Below, piece by piece: positions 1 to 6,312 of a stretch of DNA of 9,238 nucleotides. The notes under the pieces are model-generated. The model was not told the DNA's origin. It ran no database searches and saw nothing but the letters and a program-made list of their open reading frames with translations. Numbering within the stretch: position 1 is the stretch's first letter; each line of letters opens with the position of its first letter. The stretch is from NCBI GenBank assembly GCA_003545155.1, contig DQCH01000039.1, positions 1 to 9,238 of the forward strand. Reading direction: 5' to 3'. The stretch comes from Candidatus Acetothermia bacterium (GTDB lineage Bacteria; Bipolaricaulota; Bipolaricaulia; UBA7950; UBA9294). Both the position numbers and the translations under genes were made by a program.

Positions 1-160
1 CCTAAAGTACGGGCCTATTATAGGGTCCAAATTGATGGATATCAAAGTGATGCGTTATGGACGACAAGAGACGGGATTGGGGATTAAAGGAGTAGGAAGT
101 AAAGGGACAGATGATGAGTAACGAGTGATGGTGAGAAGAGCCTTCCCTTGAGACAGTACG

Positions 161-349
161 TTGAAGTCGAACGGCAAACATCGGACACCCGTCTACTTCG
201 TGGACGCGACAGGCAGGCAAGGTACGACGCTACAAAATTCCGGCCCTGGGACTGTTTTTGGCTTAGGCAGCTATCAGTTTGTTTGTCCTTGGTGCAATCA
301 TTTCACCGCCTCGGGAGATCGGGTGATTGAGAGATTGAATAATTGGTAG
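161..349 (+). CDS. Doubtful short ORF with a CXXC motif, possibly a gene remnant
   Basis: This 62-codon frame would start at TTG (161). An in-frame TGA at 149 closes it upstream, and there is no Shine-Dalgarno sequence. The stretch reading VYFVDATGRQGTT and then YQFVCPWCNHFTAS looks protein-like, with a CPWC pair as in small zinc-binding knuckles, but no second CXXC pair follows. The last 13 or so codons and the stop come from the octamer-repeat element that starts at 312. It could be chance, or the middle of an older gene cut on both sides. I do not assign a function, and the call is mainly a flag for comparison with relatives. Confidence 0.15.
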   Translation: MKSNGKHRTPVYFVDATGRQGTTLQNSGPGTVFGLGSYQFVCPWCNHFTASGDRVIERLNNW

Positions 350-425
350 ATCAGGAGATTGGGCAGTAAAATCACCAATCGCTAAATCACTAAATTACTC
401 AATCCCTCGCTCCCCCTCTCTCCCG
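312..425. repeat. Inverted pair of degenerate 8-bp tandem arrays (MITE/REP-like element)
   Basis: The left arm (about 316-363) is six consecutive octamers of the type NGATTGRG, for example TGATTGAG, AGATTGAA and AGATTGGG. The right arm (about 371-409) is the complementary pattern in strict 8-base steps: ATCGCTAA, ATCACTAA, ATTACTCA, ATCCCTCG. The arms are imperfect reverse complements, and the ends are a perfect inverted match, CGGGAGA at 312-318 and TCTCCCG at 419-425. The element ends one base before the stop codon of the minus-strand gene at 427. It has no coding capacity. It may be a non-autonomous mobile or intergenic repeat, and the folded RNA could act as a terminator for the neighbouring gene; both roles are inferred. 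Confidence 0.55.
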
Positions 426-426
426 A

Positions 427-1422
427 CTACTCGAGGGCCTCGTAAAGGGCATCATAGTTGCAGCTTGGGTTCCAGAAGAGGTACCCGTCTGCCCCTGCTT
501 CTTTCGCTGCCCTCACCTGGGCACGAATGTAGTCTTCAAGGCTCATTTCAGGCGGGATCGCCTGGTCGAAGGCCTGCAAGAAGGGGCGAAACGGCGTCGT
601 GACTCGTGCTTTGCCAGTTGTAAGCGCCTCTTCTACCACGCGGTAGGGATCATCTTTGTAGTGCTGTTCCCTGTAGTGGGAAGGGTAAAGCATTGGGGAG
701 ACGAGGTCGGCGTAGGATGCCATCTCCTCCAGAGATTGGCCGATTGGGTCAATTCTCTTCTTGTTCCAGTTCCACATTATACGGCCGAAGATATCAACCG
801 ATATGACGACTTGACCGGAGAGGAGCTTTCCTGCCTTTTCCAGGAACTGGTTCACCGCTTCGTAACGCTCTTCGTAAATAGGGATAAGTTCGCCTCCGTC
901 CGGGAAACGGATGTAGTCAAATTGGATCTCGTCGAAGCCTAAGGACGCTACCTCTTGGGCGATCTCAAGGTTGTAGGCGATCGCCCGCTCATCGCTTGGA
1001 TAAACCCACGGGCCCTGCTGATTAAGATAGGTGGCTAGCTTAGGATCGTAGAAGAGAACCTGTCTGGCGATCAGGTAGATCCCTTTTCCCCGCAGGGCAG
1101 GTAGGAGTGAATGAAGGTCAAGTCGGCCAGTGGAGGCACCGATCTTTTTCGTGAGTGAGACGGTGCTGTTGTAGGTTACCTCACCGTGCATGTTCTTGAC
1201 ATTGATCACCACTGCGTTCAGTTTCCCCTCCCTGGCCGCTTCAAAGATCTCTTTGAGGCACTCTGGCTTGGTGAGGGCATACGAAGTAAGGTAGACCCCT
1301 ACCCGATTGTGAGGGGAAGGAAGCCCTGCCTCAAGTGGCAAGCCCTGATCCACCCGTGCGCCGGCGAGCAGGACGAAAATGAATCCGACGATCAGGAAGC
1401 GGAAAATAGTCGAATGTGCCAT
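427..1422 (-). CDS. Exported putative glycoside hydrolase, DUF4015 family
   Basis: This 331-residue protein has an N-terminal hydrophobic segment (about residues 5-21, FRFLIVGFIFVLLAG), consistent with a Sec signal peptide or membrane anchor. The rest matches DUF4015 (Pfam 'putative glycosyl hydrolase domain'), a TIM-barrel family related to GH13-like enzymes. Recognisable family landmarks are VGVYLTSYAL near 41-50, LNAVVINVKN near 68-77, the signature FDEIQFDYIRFP at 163-174, VISVDIFG at 206-213, SPMLYPSHY at 242-250 and GYLFWNPS at 313-320. The acidic residues in FDEIQFDY are plausible active-site residues. The length is about that of a complete single-domain member. No substrate is established for the family to my knowledge; polysaccharide or cell-wall glycan cleavage outside the cytoplasm is an inference. 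The start at 1422 has only a weak ribosome site. The gene stands alone, with the octamer inverted repeat just past its stop. Confidence 0.85.
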   Translation of the reverse strand: MAHSTIFRFLIVGFIFVLLAGARVDQGLPLEAGLPSPHNRVGVYLTSYALTKPECLKEIFEAAREGKLNAVVINVKNMHGEVTYNSTVSLTKKIGASTGRLDLHSLLPALRGKGIYLIARQVLFYDPKLATYLNQQGPWVYPSDERAIAYNLEIAQEVASLGFDEIQFDYIRFPDGGELIPIYEERYEAVNQFLEKAGKLLSGQVVISVDIFGRIMWNWNKKRIDPIGQSLEEMASYADLVSPMLYPSHYREQHYKDDPYRVVEEALTTGKARVTTPFRPFLQAFDQAIPPEMSLEDYIRAQVRAAKEAGADGYLFWNPSCNYDALYEALE

Positions 1423-1707
1423 GCATGCGAGTATATGCGGTTTCGGTCCTCTGTACGGTCATCTTCGTGTTATTTGTATAGGACTTTTGGCACGTCTCAT
1501 CGAGGGATGGGGTGGGGAATTAACAGGGACACTCAGTCTCCTGTTGCAAGATCGAAGGAACAAAGCCACGGAATATTCTTGGGTTAGCTCAGATAGGATC
1601 TGATGAGAGAGGAAGCACGCTCTTCACAGGTTGCACACAACGCCTTCACCTTCTCCACACCTTTTTTATTAAATTTGTGCCTTGAGTGATACGCTGGAGC
1701 TCACTTA
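1423..1707. other. Intergenic region between divergent genes
   Basis: These 285 bases separate the start of the minus-strand DUF4015 gene from the promoter of the plus-strand beta-helix gene. I see no coding potential beyond antisense shadows. A 6-bp perfect hairpin (TCAGAT-AGG-ATCTGA, 1589-1603) and a T-run near 1663-1668 are present but not adjacent, so they do not make an intrinsic terminator. No good minus-strand promoter could be picked out for the DUF4015 gene. Confidence 0.5.
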
Positions 1708-1736
1708 TTGTGGGGCCCTTTATGCATCGCTATAAT
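1708..1736 (+). promoter_or_regulatory. Sigma70-type promoter for the beta-helix/HAD operon
   Basis: A perfect -10 hexamer TATAAT (1731-1736) is preceded, after a 17-bp spacer, by TTGTGG (1708-1713) as a partial -35 element. The predicted start point near 1743 gives a leader of about 60 bases before the ATG at 1803. This also argues against any translation start upstream of about 1743 for the next gene. Confidence 0.6.
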
Positions 1737-1802
1737 GATCTAAAGTATGTTGTGGTTGTCTTCCGGGTGGATGGCATAATGAGAGCAAAAGGAGTCAATT
1801 GC

Positions 1803-3752
1803 ATGAAGCGCACGGTTTTTCTTTTCCTATTGGGTGTTTTGTTTATTGCGAGTATAGTCGCTGCGGCGGGTTCGCATGATCCGATCACCATCCTCGGCAA
1901 CGGGGACTTCACAGCGGAGAACGGTGTTATTTCGGGGAGTGGAACTGTTGAAGACCCTTACCTGATTGCTGGTTGGGAGATTAGCGTTCCGAGTGGGGTG
2001 CCCTATGGAGTCAAGGTGGAAAACGCGAGTGTGAGTTTCATCCTGCGTGGGCTTGTAATCAGCGGAGCGATGGAGGCGCAGGGAGCAGCAGTCCGCCTCG
2101 GGTTTGTCTCCTCGGCCGTAATTGAGGATTGTACGGTCGGTTCGTCGATGAACGGAATAGAAATTGCATCCTCTACGGATGTGGTTGCTCGCCGGTGCAT
2201 CCTCTACGTCCAAGGGCGGGGGCTACGGGTTCTTGGCGAGACGCCGGCCGAGTACAGGCATCAGATCGAACAGAGCAATGCCATAAACGACTACCCGGTT
2301 TACTACCTATATGGGAAAGATGGGGAAACAGTAAGCGGGATTCACTCGAGCAACCTGACCGTGGCGGCAAGCCGCAGCATGACGATCACGGAGAACGAGA
2401 TCGTCTGCGGGGATGGCATGCACCTTGCCTTTGTCGAGGACTCACTGATCAGTGGGAATACGGTCCACCGCCTTGAACCTACACTAAGTGAGCACGGGAT
2501 CAGCCTCTACCGCTCGACCGGGAACACGGTAAGCGACAATTTGTTGAAGAACAACCGCCGTGCCGGGATGCAGTTGTGGCTTTCTTCGGGAAACAGCATA
2601 TTGAACAATCAGCTTCTGGCGAACGATTACGGCTTGATCATAGCTGCCTCAGATGACAACCGCGTCTACGATAATTGGGTGTATGCCAATCCAACCGGGA
2701 TTGAAATAAGCGCTGGTTCCACCGGAAACGAGGTGGCGAGGAACACTATCTGCCCCATCTACGACAAGAACCCGCAGTACGGGATCGTTATTAAGCAGGC
2801 AGTGGCGAACCGCGTGGAGAAGAATGTGATCGTGGAGAGTGAGATCGCCGGGATCTTCCTTGACACTCAGGCGAACAGCAACACCGTCGTGGCAAACACG
2901 ATCGTTGCTGGGGCGTACGGAATGTTGATAGTGGGATCAAACAATGAGATCGCGCGAAACCTGATCGCACAGAACTCGGATGGGACCTTGTTTCGTCCTA
3001 CATTTGGCAAGCCAGTGATTCGCGGAAATACTTTCTACAACAACGTGTTCACAGATAACAGCCATCGTCACATCAGCTTCAACGACGACTCTGAGGGTAA
3101 CCGTCTCTATCGTAACTTCTTCCTCGGGGCAGTGATCTCAAACGTGCGGATCTACGATCCCGGCAGGAATACGTGGACCGTATCCGGGGAAGGGAACTTC
3201 TGGGAGGACTACGATGGATGCGACGCGGATGGTGACGGGTTTGGCGATGATCCAGTCTTGGTGCTCCCAGCTGGAGTGAATGACACGGCGCCCTTGCTCT
3301 CACCGACTGGGGCTAGAAACGATCTCGGGGTCCTTTCCACCCTAGAGGAGAGGGTCCTTGCCGTGCTGACTGAGGGTGGTAATAAGGTGCAGATTGCTGC
3401 ACTCATTGCGGATGAGGGATACGAGCGGTTCGTCGGGTTCCGCGGTTTTCCCGCCCTCCTGATCGAGGATTTCCCTGGCATCCTTTTTGACTACGGGGAA
3501 GAGGTCCAGGGTGGCCCCGGCCCCACTGACAAAGCCTTCACCATGGAGAAGGTCCCCTTCCCGCTCGACATCGCCTTCTTCGATCGCAAGGGAGCGCTTG
3601 TGGGGAGCACGACTATGGAGGCGGATTCCTCCGACCGGTACACAGTTAACAGTTTATTTCAATACGCACTTGAGCTGCAAAGCGGCTCGCTCTCCGCATG
3701 GGGTATCGGCGCTGACTCGCGTCTGATCCTCCCGGAGGAGGGAGAGGGGTAA
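1803..3752 (+). CDS. Secreted right-handed beta-helix (NosD-like) protein with C-terminal DUF192 domain
   Basis: Start chosen at the ATG 1803, which has GGAG at 1791-1794 eight bases upstream and lies after the promoter; earlier in-frame starts at 1686 and 1779 lack such a site. The 649-residue product begins with a signal peptide (KR, then a hydrophobic run to about residue 22). Residues about 25-490 form a parallel beta-helix of the NosD/PbH1 type: repeated turns such as GISLYRSTGNTVSDNLLKNN, GLIIAASDDNRVYDNWVYAN and GIFLDTQANSNTVVANTIVA, each about 22-24 residues. The helix ends in GNFWEDYDG followed by a calcium-loop-like DADGDGFGDDP (474-484). Residues about 528-644 match DUF192 (COG1430): ERFVGFRGFP, a GILFDYGEE strand, then AFTMEKVPFPLDIAFFD (578-594) and YALELQSGSLSAWGIG (621-636). 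Beta-helices of this kind bind or process carbohydrates in known relatives; DUF192 has no settled biochemical role. The protein probably acts in the periplasm or outside the cell. The downstream HAD gene starts at the next base, so the two are likely translated together. Confidence 0.85.
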   Translation: MKRTVFLFLLGVLFIASIVAAAGSHDPITILGNGDFTAENGVISGSGTVEDPYLIAGWEISVPSGVPYGVKVENASVSFILRGLVISGAMEAQGAAVRLGFVSSAVIEDCTVGSSMNGIEIASSTDVVARRCILYVQGRGLRVLGETPAEYRHQIEQSNAINDYPVYYLYGKDGETVSGIHSSNLTVAASRSMTITENEIVCGDGMHLAFVEDSLISGNTVHRLEPTLSEHGISLYRSTGNTVSDNLLKNNRRAGMQLWLSSGNSILNNQLLANDYGLIIAASDDNRVYDNWVYANPTGIEISAGSTGNEVARNTICPIYDKNPQYGIVIKQAVANRVEKNVIVESEIAGIFLDTQANSNTVVANTIVAGAYGMLIVGSNNEIARNLIAQNSDGTLFRPTFGKPVIRGNTFYNNVFTDNSHRHISFNDDSEGNRLYRNFFLGAVISNVRIYDPGRNTWTVSGEGNFWEDYDGCDADGDGFGDDPVLVLPAGVNDTAPLLSPTGARNDLGVLSTLEERVLAVLTEGGNKVQIAALIADEGYERFVGFRGFPALLIEDFPGILFDYGEEVQGGPGPTDKAFTMEKVPFPLDIAFFDRKGALVGSTTMEADSSDRYTVNSLFQYALELQSGSLSAWGIGADSRLILPEEGEG

Positions 3753-4412
3753 GTGGGTCGTATTTCTGCGGTTATCTTCGATCTCGATGGCACCCTGGTT
3801 CGTTATCGAGGGGTTGAGTTTGAGTCGAGCTGGGGCGCGATTGCTGCTGCCGCTGGAGTGAAGGCCCAATCGCAACGCCTGCTCGACGAGTATCTTCCGC
3901 GCCGCGATGCCTATCCCGAGTGGGTAAAGCGAGACGCCGAGCTTCTCACTGGTATTTCTGTGCAAAGCGTGACGGAACGAATCTTCCCGCCCCCCTATGC
4001 TGCCGGTGCCCCTGAGGCGATAGCCCGGCTCCGCGGCCGTTATCAGTTAGGAATCCTTTCTTCTGGGGTAGACCTCGTCGCAGAACACGTGCGTGACGAC
4101 CTTGATCTTGAGTTCGCTGTGTCTAATCACGTTTTTATTGAGGGCGGACGTTTCACGGGTAAGAGCCAGACCATCGTTGACCTGTGGGCGAAGGATGCGG
4201 TGATGAGACAGATCGCAGAAAAACGAGGCCTTGCGCTTGCGGAGATCTGCTATATCGGCGATCACATGAACGATGTCCCAGTGATGCGAATCGTCGGCCT
4301 ATCAATTGCTTTTAACCCCAAGGATAAAGAGCTAGAGCAGATCGCCGATTACGTAACGCACGACTTTGCAGAAATTCCGGAACTCATCGAGAGATTCGAA
4401 GATAAAAGATGA
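3753..4412 (+). CDS. HAD-family phosphatase, phosphoserine-phosphatase-like
   Basis: This 219-residue cytoplasmic protein shows all four HAD motifs: motif I FDLDGT with nucleophile Asp10 and acid/base Asp12; motif II LSSG with Ser103/Ser104; motif III Lys137 in GKSQ; and motif IV GDHMND with Asp170 and Asp174. The insertion after motif I is predicted helical, and the GD..ND form and spacing resemble HAD subfamily IB phosphatases such as SerB. The expected reaction is phosphate monoester hydrolysis through an aspartyl-phosphate with Mg2+. Phosphoserine is one possible substrate, but sugar or other phosphates cannot be excluded. Translation starts at GTG 3753, directly after the TAA of the beta-helix gene, with a strong purine-rich ribosome site (GGAG at 3741-3744, part of 3734-3749). 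This indicates an operon with translational coupling. Length is normal for the family, and the gene looks intact. Confidence 0.88.
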   Translation: MGRISAVIFDLDGTLVRYRGVEFESSWGAIAAAAGVKAQSQRLLDEYLPRRDAYPEWVKRDAELLTGISVQSVTERIFPPPYAAGAPEAIARLRGRYQLGILSSGVDLVAEHVRDDLDLEFAVSNHVFIEGGRFTGKSQTIVDLWAKDAVMRQIAEKRGLALAEICYIGDHMNDVPVMRIVGLSIAFNPKDKELEQIADYVTHDFAEIPELIERFEDKR

Positions 4413-4417
4413 TGTGA

Positions 4418-4443
4418 CCGCGCGGCTCACCCGAGCCGCGCGG
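4418..4443. terminator. GC-rich hairpin between convergent genes
   Basis: CCGCGCGGCTC (4418-4428) and GAGCCGCGCGG (4433-4443) form a perfect 11-bp stem with a 4-base loop, five bases after the stop of the HAD gene and 32 bases beyond the stop of the opposing gene. No run of T follows directly on either strand, so it is not a canonical intrinsic terminator. Position and stability still suggest a bidirectional terminator or 3'-end RNA stabiliser. Confidence 0.6.
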
Positions 4444-4475
4444 CTGGTTGCTCGCGTTAGATTATCTTTGCTTCC

Positions 4476-5105
4476 CTACGGAAAACTGAAATAGAGGCCA
4501 ACTCCTCCACTTGGATCCCAGGTGCCCGAGAGCGCGCCCCACACATAGAACGAGAACCAATCGAGCCCGAATCCGATATCGAATCGCTGTTGGGAAAACC
4601 CGACCGGTATCAGAGAGAAGGTGGTTTCACTGGCGATGCTGAATCCATCGACACCAAGAGAAAGGTCAAACCAGACATCGTCGGCAAATGCAGGGTAGAT
4701 TGTGGCCGATGTTCCAATTCCGCCGGAGAACGACGCTCCATTTAGCGGCATGTCAAACATGGTTGCCTTGCCGTAGATGCTCGCTGAGTCAAATGCGAGA
4801 GGAAAGGGAAAAACTCCCATGGATAGCTTGCTTCCAAGTGTAAGCCAATTCCATGTGTACGCGAGTCCAAAAGCCTGGGAAATACTGAAGGCTGACGCAT
4901 AACTAAGGGAAGTCGTGCTGGATAGCGTGAAGCCAGCAAAATCCAAGTAAAGGCTGAACCAGGAAACATCCGCAAAGGGCGGATACACCGTCGCTTCGCT
5001 GCCGAGCGTTGCGCTCAGACTTACTACATCCTCCTGTGCCCCTACCCCCGCCGTCATCGCGAACAGGAGAAACAGGGCAATGAGAATAAGGCTTAACCGT
5101 CTCAT
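4476..5105 (-). CDS. Putative outer-membrane beta-barrel protein with internal duplication
   Basis: I do not recognise a named family. The 209-residue protein has a clear signal peptide (RR, hydrophobic 5-19, likely cut after AGVGA at residue 23). The mature part is rich in Ser, Phe, Gly, Tyr and Trp, with alternating polar and hydrophobic residues and no long membrane helix, as in small outer-membrane barrels. It ends in GVGLYFSFP, close to the aromatic C-terminal strand of barrels, though the last residue is Pro rather than Phe. Two halves repeat: residues 29-67 (ATVYPPFADVSWF...GFTLSSTTSLS) and 127-165 (ATIYPAFADDVWF...GFSIASETTFSL), about 97 residues apart. The ATG at 5105 has a strong Shine-Dalgarno GAGGAGGT (complement of 5111-5118) five bases upstream. 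The gene is single and convergent with the HAD gene. Confidence 0.7.
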   Translation of the reverse strand: MRRLSLILIALFLLFAMTAGVGAQEDVVSLSATLGSEATVYPPFADVSWFSLYLDFAGFTLSSTTSLSYASAFSISQAFGLAYTWNWLTLGSKLSMGVFPFPLAFDSASIYGKATMFDMPLNGASFSGGIGTSATIYPAFADDVWFDLSLGVDGFSIASETTFSLIPVGFSQQRFDIGFGLDWFSFYVWGALSGTWDPSGGVGLYFSFP

Positions 5106-5390
5106 GTGAAACCTCCTCTTTGGACAGTACTCGAACTAAAGAGTAATAAACGCCGTGTTGCGAGGAAACGCTAAGGTTCGATCTGTTTTCTCACTTGCGC
5201 ACTGACACGGGTGCGGGGTGTCCACACTAAGCGGTGACAGGTAGCCCCAGTAAACACCCCAGTCGGCGCTCCTAGGCGACTGACTTGCAGATGATACAAA
5301 GGCTGATGGTGACAAGGCTCTAGTCGCTTTAGGTGTGGCGATAGAGGAGGCTCCTTTGGAAGCTACTTCTTGGGTAAACGATTTGGTTGG
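5106..5390. other. Intergenic region between two minus-strand genes
   Basis: These 285 bases lie after upp and before the barrel gene, both on the minus strand. Apart from the ribosome site at 5111-5118 I find no convincing promoter, terminator or RNA. A small inverted repeat, CAGTCG/CGACTG (5260-5282, 11-base loop), is present but unremarkable. The distance and the strong ribosome site suggest the barrel gene has its own promoter here, but I could not locate it. Confidence 0.4.
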
Positions 5391-6014
5391 TTACGTCCCG
5401 AAGATGCGATCCCCAGCGTCTCCCAGTCCAGGAAGAATGTATCCGTGCTCATTTAGCCGTCGGTCAAGGGCGGCTGTGTAGATGGATACGTCCGGGTGGG
5501 CCTGGACGAGAGCCTCTGCTCCCTCGGGTGCGGCGACAAGACAGAGGAACTGGATCTTTTTTCCACCTTCTTTCCTGATGAGATCGACCGCAGCAACCGC
5601 GCTTCCACCGGTGGCGAGCATTGGGTCAACGATGATCACCTGCGCGTCTTCAAGCTCCGCTGGGAGCTTGGAGTAGTATTCTATCGGCTGCAGAGTCTTA
5701 GGATCCCGGTAGATCCCGATGTGACCGACCTTCGCGGTGGGAATAAGGTTTAATACACTACCAAGCATCCCCGTTCCGGCGCGCAGGATGGGAACGAGGA
5801 CAATCGGCACGTCAAGAACTTTCCCGATCGTCCGCTCAAGCGGAGTCACCACCTCCACCTCACGTAGAGGGTAGTCGCGGGTTATCTCGTAGACCATGAG
5901 TGCGGTCAGCTCCTCGAGCAGGAGGCGGAAGTTGTGGTTATTGGTAGCGATGTTGCGCAGACGGGTCAGCTTGTTCTGGATCAGTGGATGGTCAAGGATG
6001 TGCAGATTCGACAT
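5391..6014 (-). CDS. upp: Uracil phosphoribosyltransferase
   Basis: This 207-residue protein is a full-length uracil phosphoribosyltransferase, the cytoplasmic pyrimidine-salvage enzyme that converts uracil and PRPP to UMP and pyrophosphate. Visible signatures are the start (HILDHPLIQNKLTRLRN), PLERTIGKVL at 58-67, VPILRAGTGML at 74-84, GIYRDP at 100-105, the PRPP-binding loop VDPMLATGGSAVAA at 129-142, and the uracil-binding C-terminal LPGLGDAGDRIFGT at 194-207. All key positions look intact. The ATG at 6014 has only a modest G-rich site (GGGGG, complement of 6018-6022) upstream. It appears to be a single-gene unit with its own promoter and an operator-like inverted repeat (see 6031-6072). 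No uracil permease or pyr genes are nearby. Confidence 0.97.
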   Translation of the reverse strand: MSNLHILDHPLIQNKLTRLRNIATNNHNFRLLLEELTALMVYEITRDYPLREVEVVTPLERTIGKVLDVPIVLVPILRAGTGMLGSVLNLIPTAKVGHIGIYRDPKTLQPIEYYSKLPAELEDAQVIIVDPMLATGGSAVAAVDLIRKEGGKKIQFLCLVAAPEGAEALVQAHPDVSIYTAALDRRLNEHGYILPGLGDAGDRIFGT

Positions 6015-6030
6015 CAGTCCCCCAGAAACG

Positions 6031-6052
6031 TGGTATCACCTTTAAGATACCA
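6031..6052. promoter_or_regulatory. Operator-like inverted repeat over the upp -10 region
   Basis: TGGTATC (6031-6037) and GATACCA (6046-6052) are perfect inverted 7-mers separated by 8 bases. The repeat covers the predicted -10 and start point of upp, the usual place for a repressor site. The half-site GGTATCAC recurs at 6191-6198, directly before the -35 of the divergent gene. A DNA-binding dimer is one reading; a 5'-leader hairpin is another. It does not match a PyrR RNA site that I know. Confidence 0.4.
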
Positions 6053-6072
6053 GATCTGACCTTCTCTCACAA
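6044..6072 (-). promoter_or_regulatory. Sigma70-type promoter for upp
   Basis: Reading the minus strand, TTGTGA (complement of 6067-6072) and TATCTT (complement of 6044-6049) are separated by exactly 17 bp, and each matches 4 of 6 consensus positions. The predicted start point near 6037 would leave a short leader of about 22 bases before the ATG at 6014. Confidence 0.45.
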
Positions 6073-6198
6073 GAAACGTCCCCGTGGAGTGTCCTTCTTA
6101 AGAGGGCATGGAAAACTCGGTTCATCTGCGTTCTCGTCATTGTAAAGGATTAGTACAGGCAGAGGCAATCGCCGATGGTCCACCCCCAAGGGTATCAC

Positions 6199-6228
6199 TT
6201 GACAGTATTGGGAGTGAAGGAGTATTGT
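6199..6228 (+). promoter_or_regulatory. Sigma70-type promoter for the ASH/HEAT gene pair
   Basis: A perfect -35 TTGACA (6199-6204) is followed after 18 bp by TATTGT (6223-6228, 4 of 6 matches). The predicted start near 6235 gives a leader of roughly 78 bases to the ATG at 6313. No second promoter is seen between the two genes it serves. Confidence 0.55.
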
Positions 6229-6298
6229 GTGGATATCTGATAATTCTCACGGCTCTAGGACATCGCTCGCCTATCAAGGCCCATCTAACAAATCATGT

Positions 6299-6306
6299 AG
6301 GAGGTG
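6299..6306 (+). promoter_or_regulatory. Strong ribosome binding site that fixes the start at 6313
   Basis: AGGAGGTG lies six bases before the ATG at 6313. An in-frame GTG at 6304 falls inside this site and so cannot be the real start. Confidence 0.8.
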
Positions 6307-6312
6307 GATGTC

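Larger units (their letters stand above)
1..426. other. Gene-poor region with purine-rich and repeat sequence
   Basis: No convincing gene is seen here. About 68-140 is a strongly purine-rich stretch on the + strand (GATT, GAGT, GTAA-type words about 8 bases apart). About 152-349 can be read as a short ORF with a CPWC motif (listed separately, doubtful). From 312 to 425 lies an inverted pair of degenerate octamer arrays (listed separately). No tRNA, rRNA or recognisable promoter was found. The region lies downstream of the minus-strand gene ending at 427, so it probably contains that gene's transcription end. Confidence 0.6.

Noticed and set aside
312..425. Possible CRISPR-like array
   Set aside because: The units are 8 bp, degenerate and contiguous with no spacers, and the two arms are inverted. 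No cas gene is nearby.
1186..1587. 133-codon plus-strand frame
   Set aside because: It runs mostly antisense to the well-supported DUF4015 gene, has no ribosome site and its translation resembles no protein family.
1589..1603. Hairpin TCAGAT-AGG-ATCTGA as a terminator
   Set aside because: No T-run follows on either strand and no gene ends there. A 6-bp stem of this size is common by chance.
1686..1802. Upstream start for the beta-helix gene
   Set aside because: It would begin before the predicted promoter, lacks a ribosome site and would put 39 residues ahead of a clear signal peptide.
5260..5282. Hairpin CAGTCG/CGACTG as a small RNA or riboswitch
   Set aside because: Only six base pairs with an 11-base loop, no T-run and no known riboswitch core; too weak to call.
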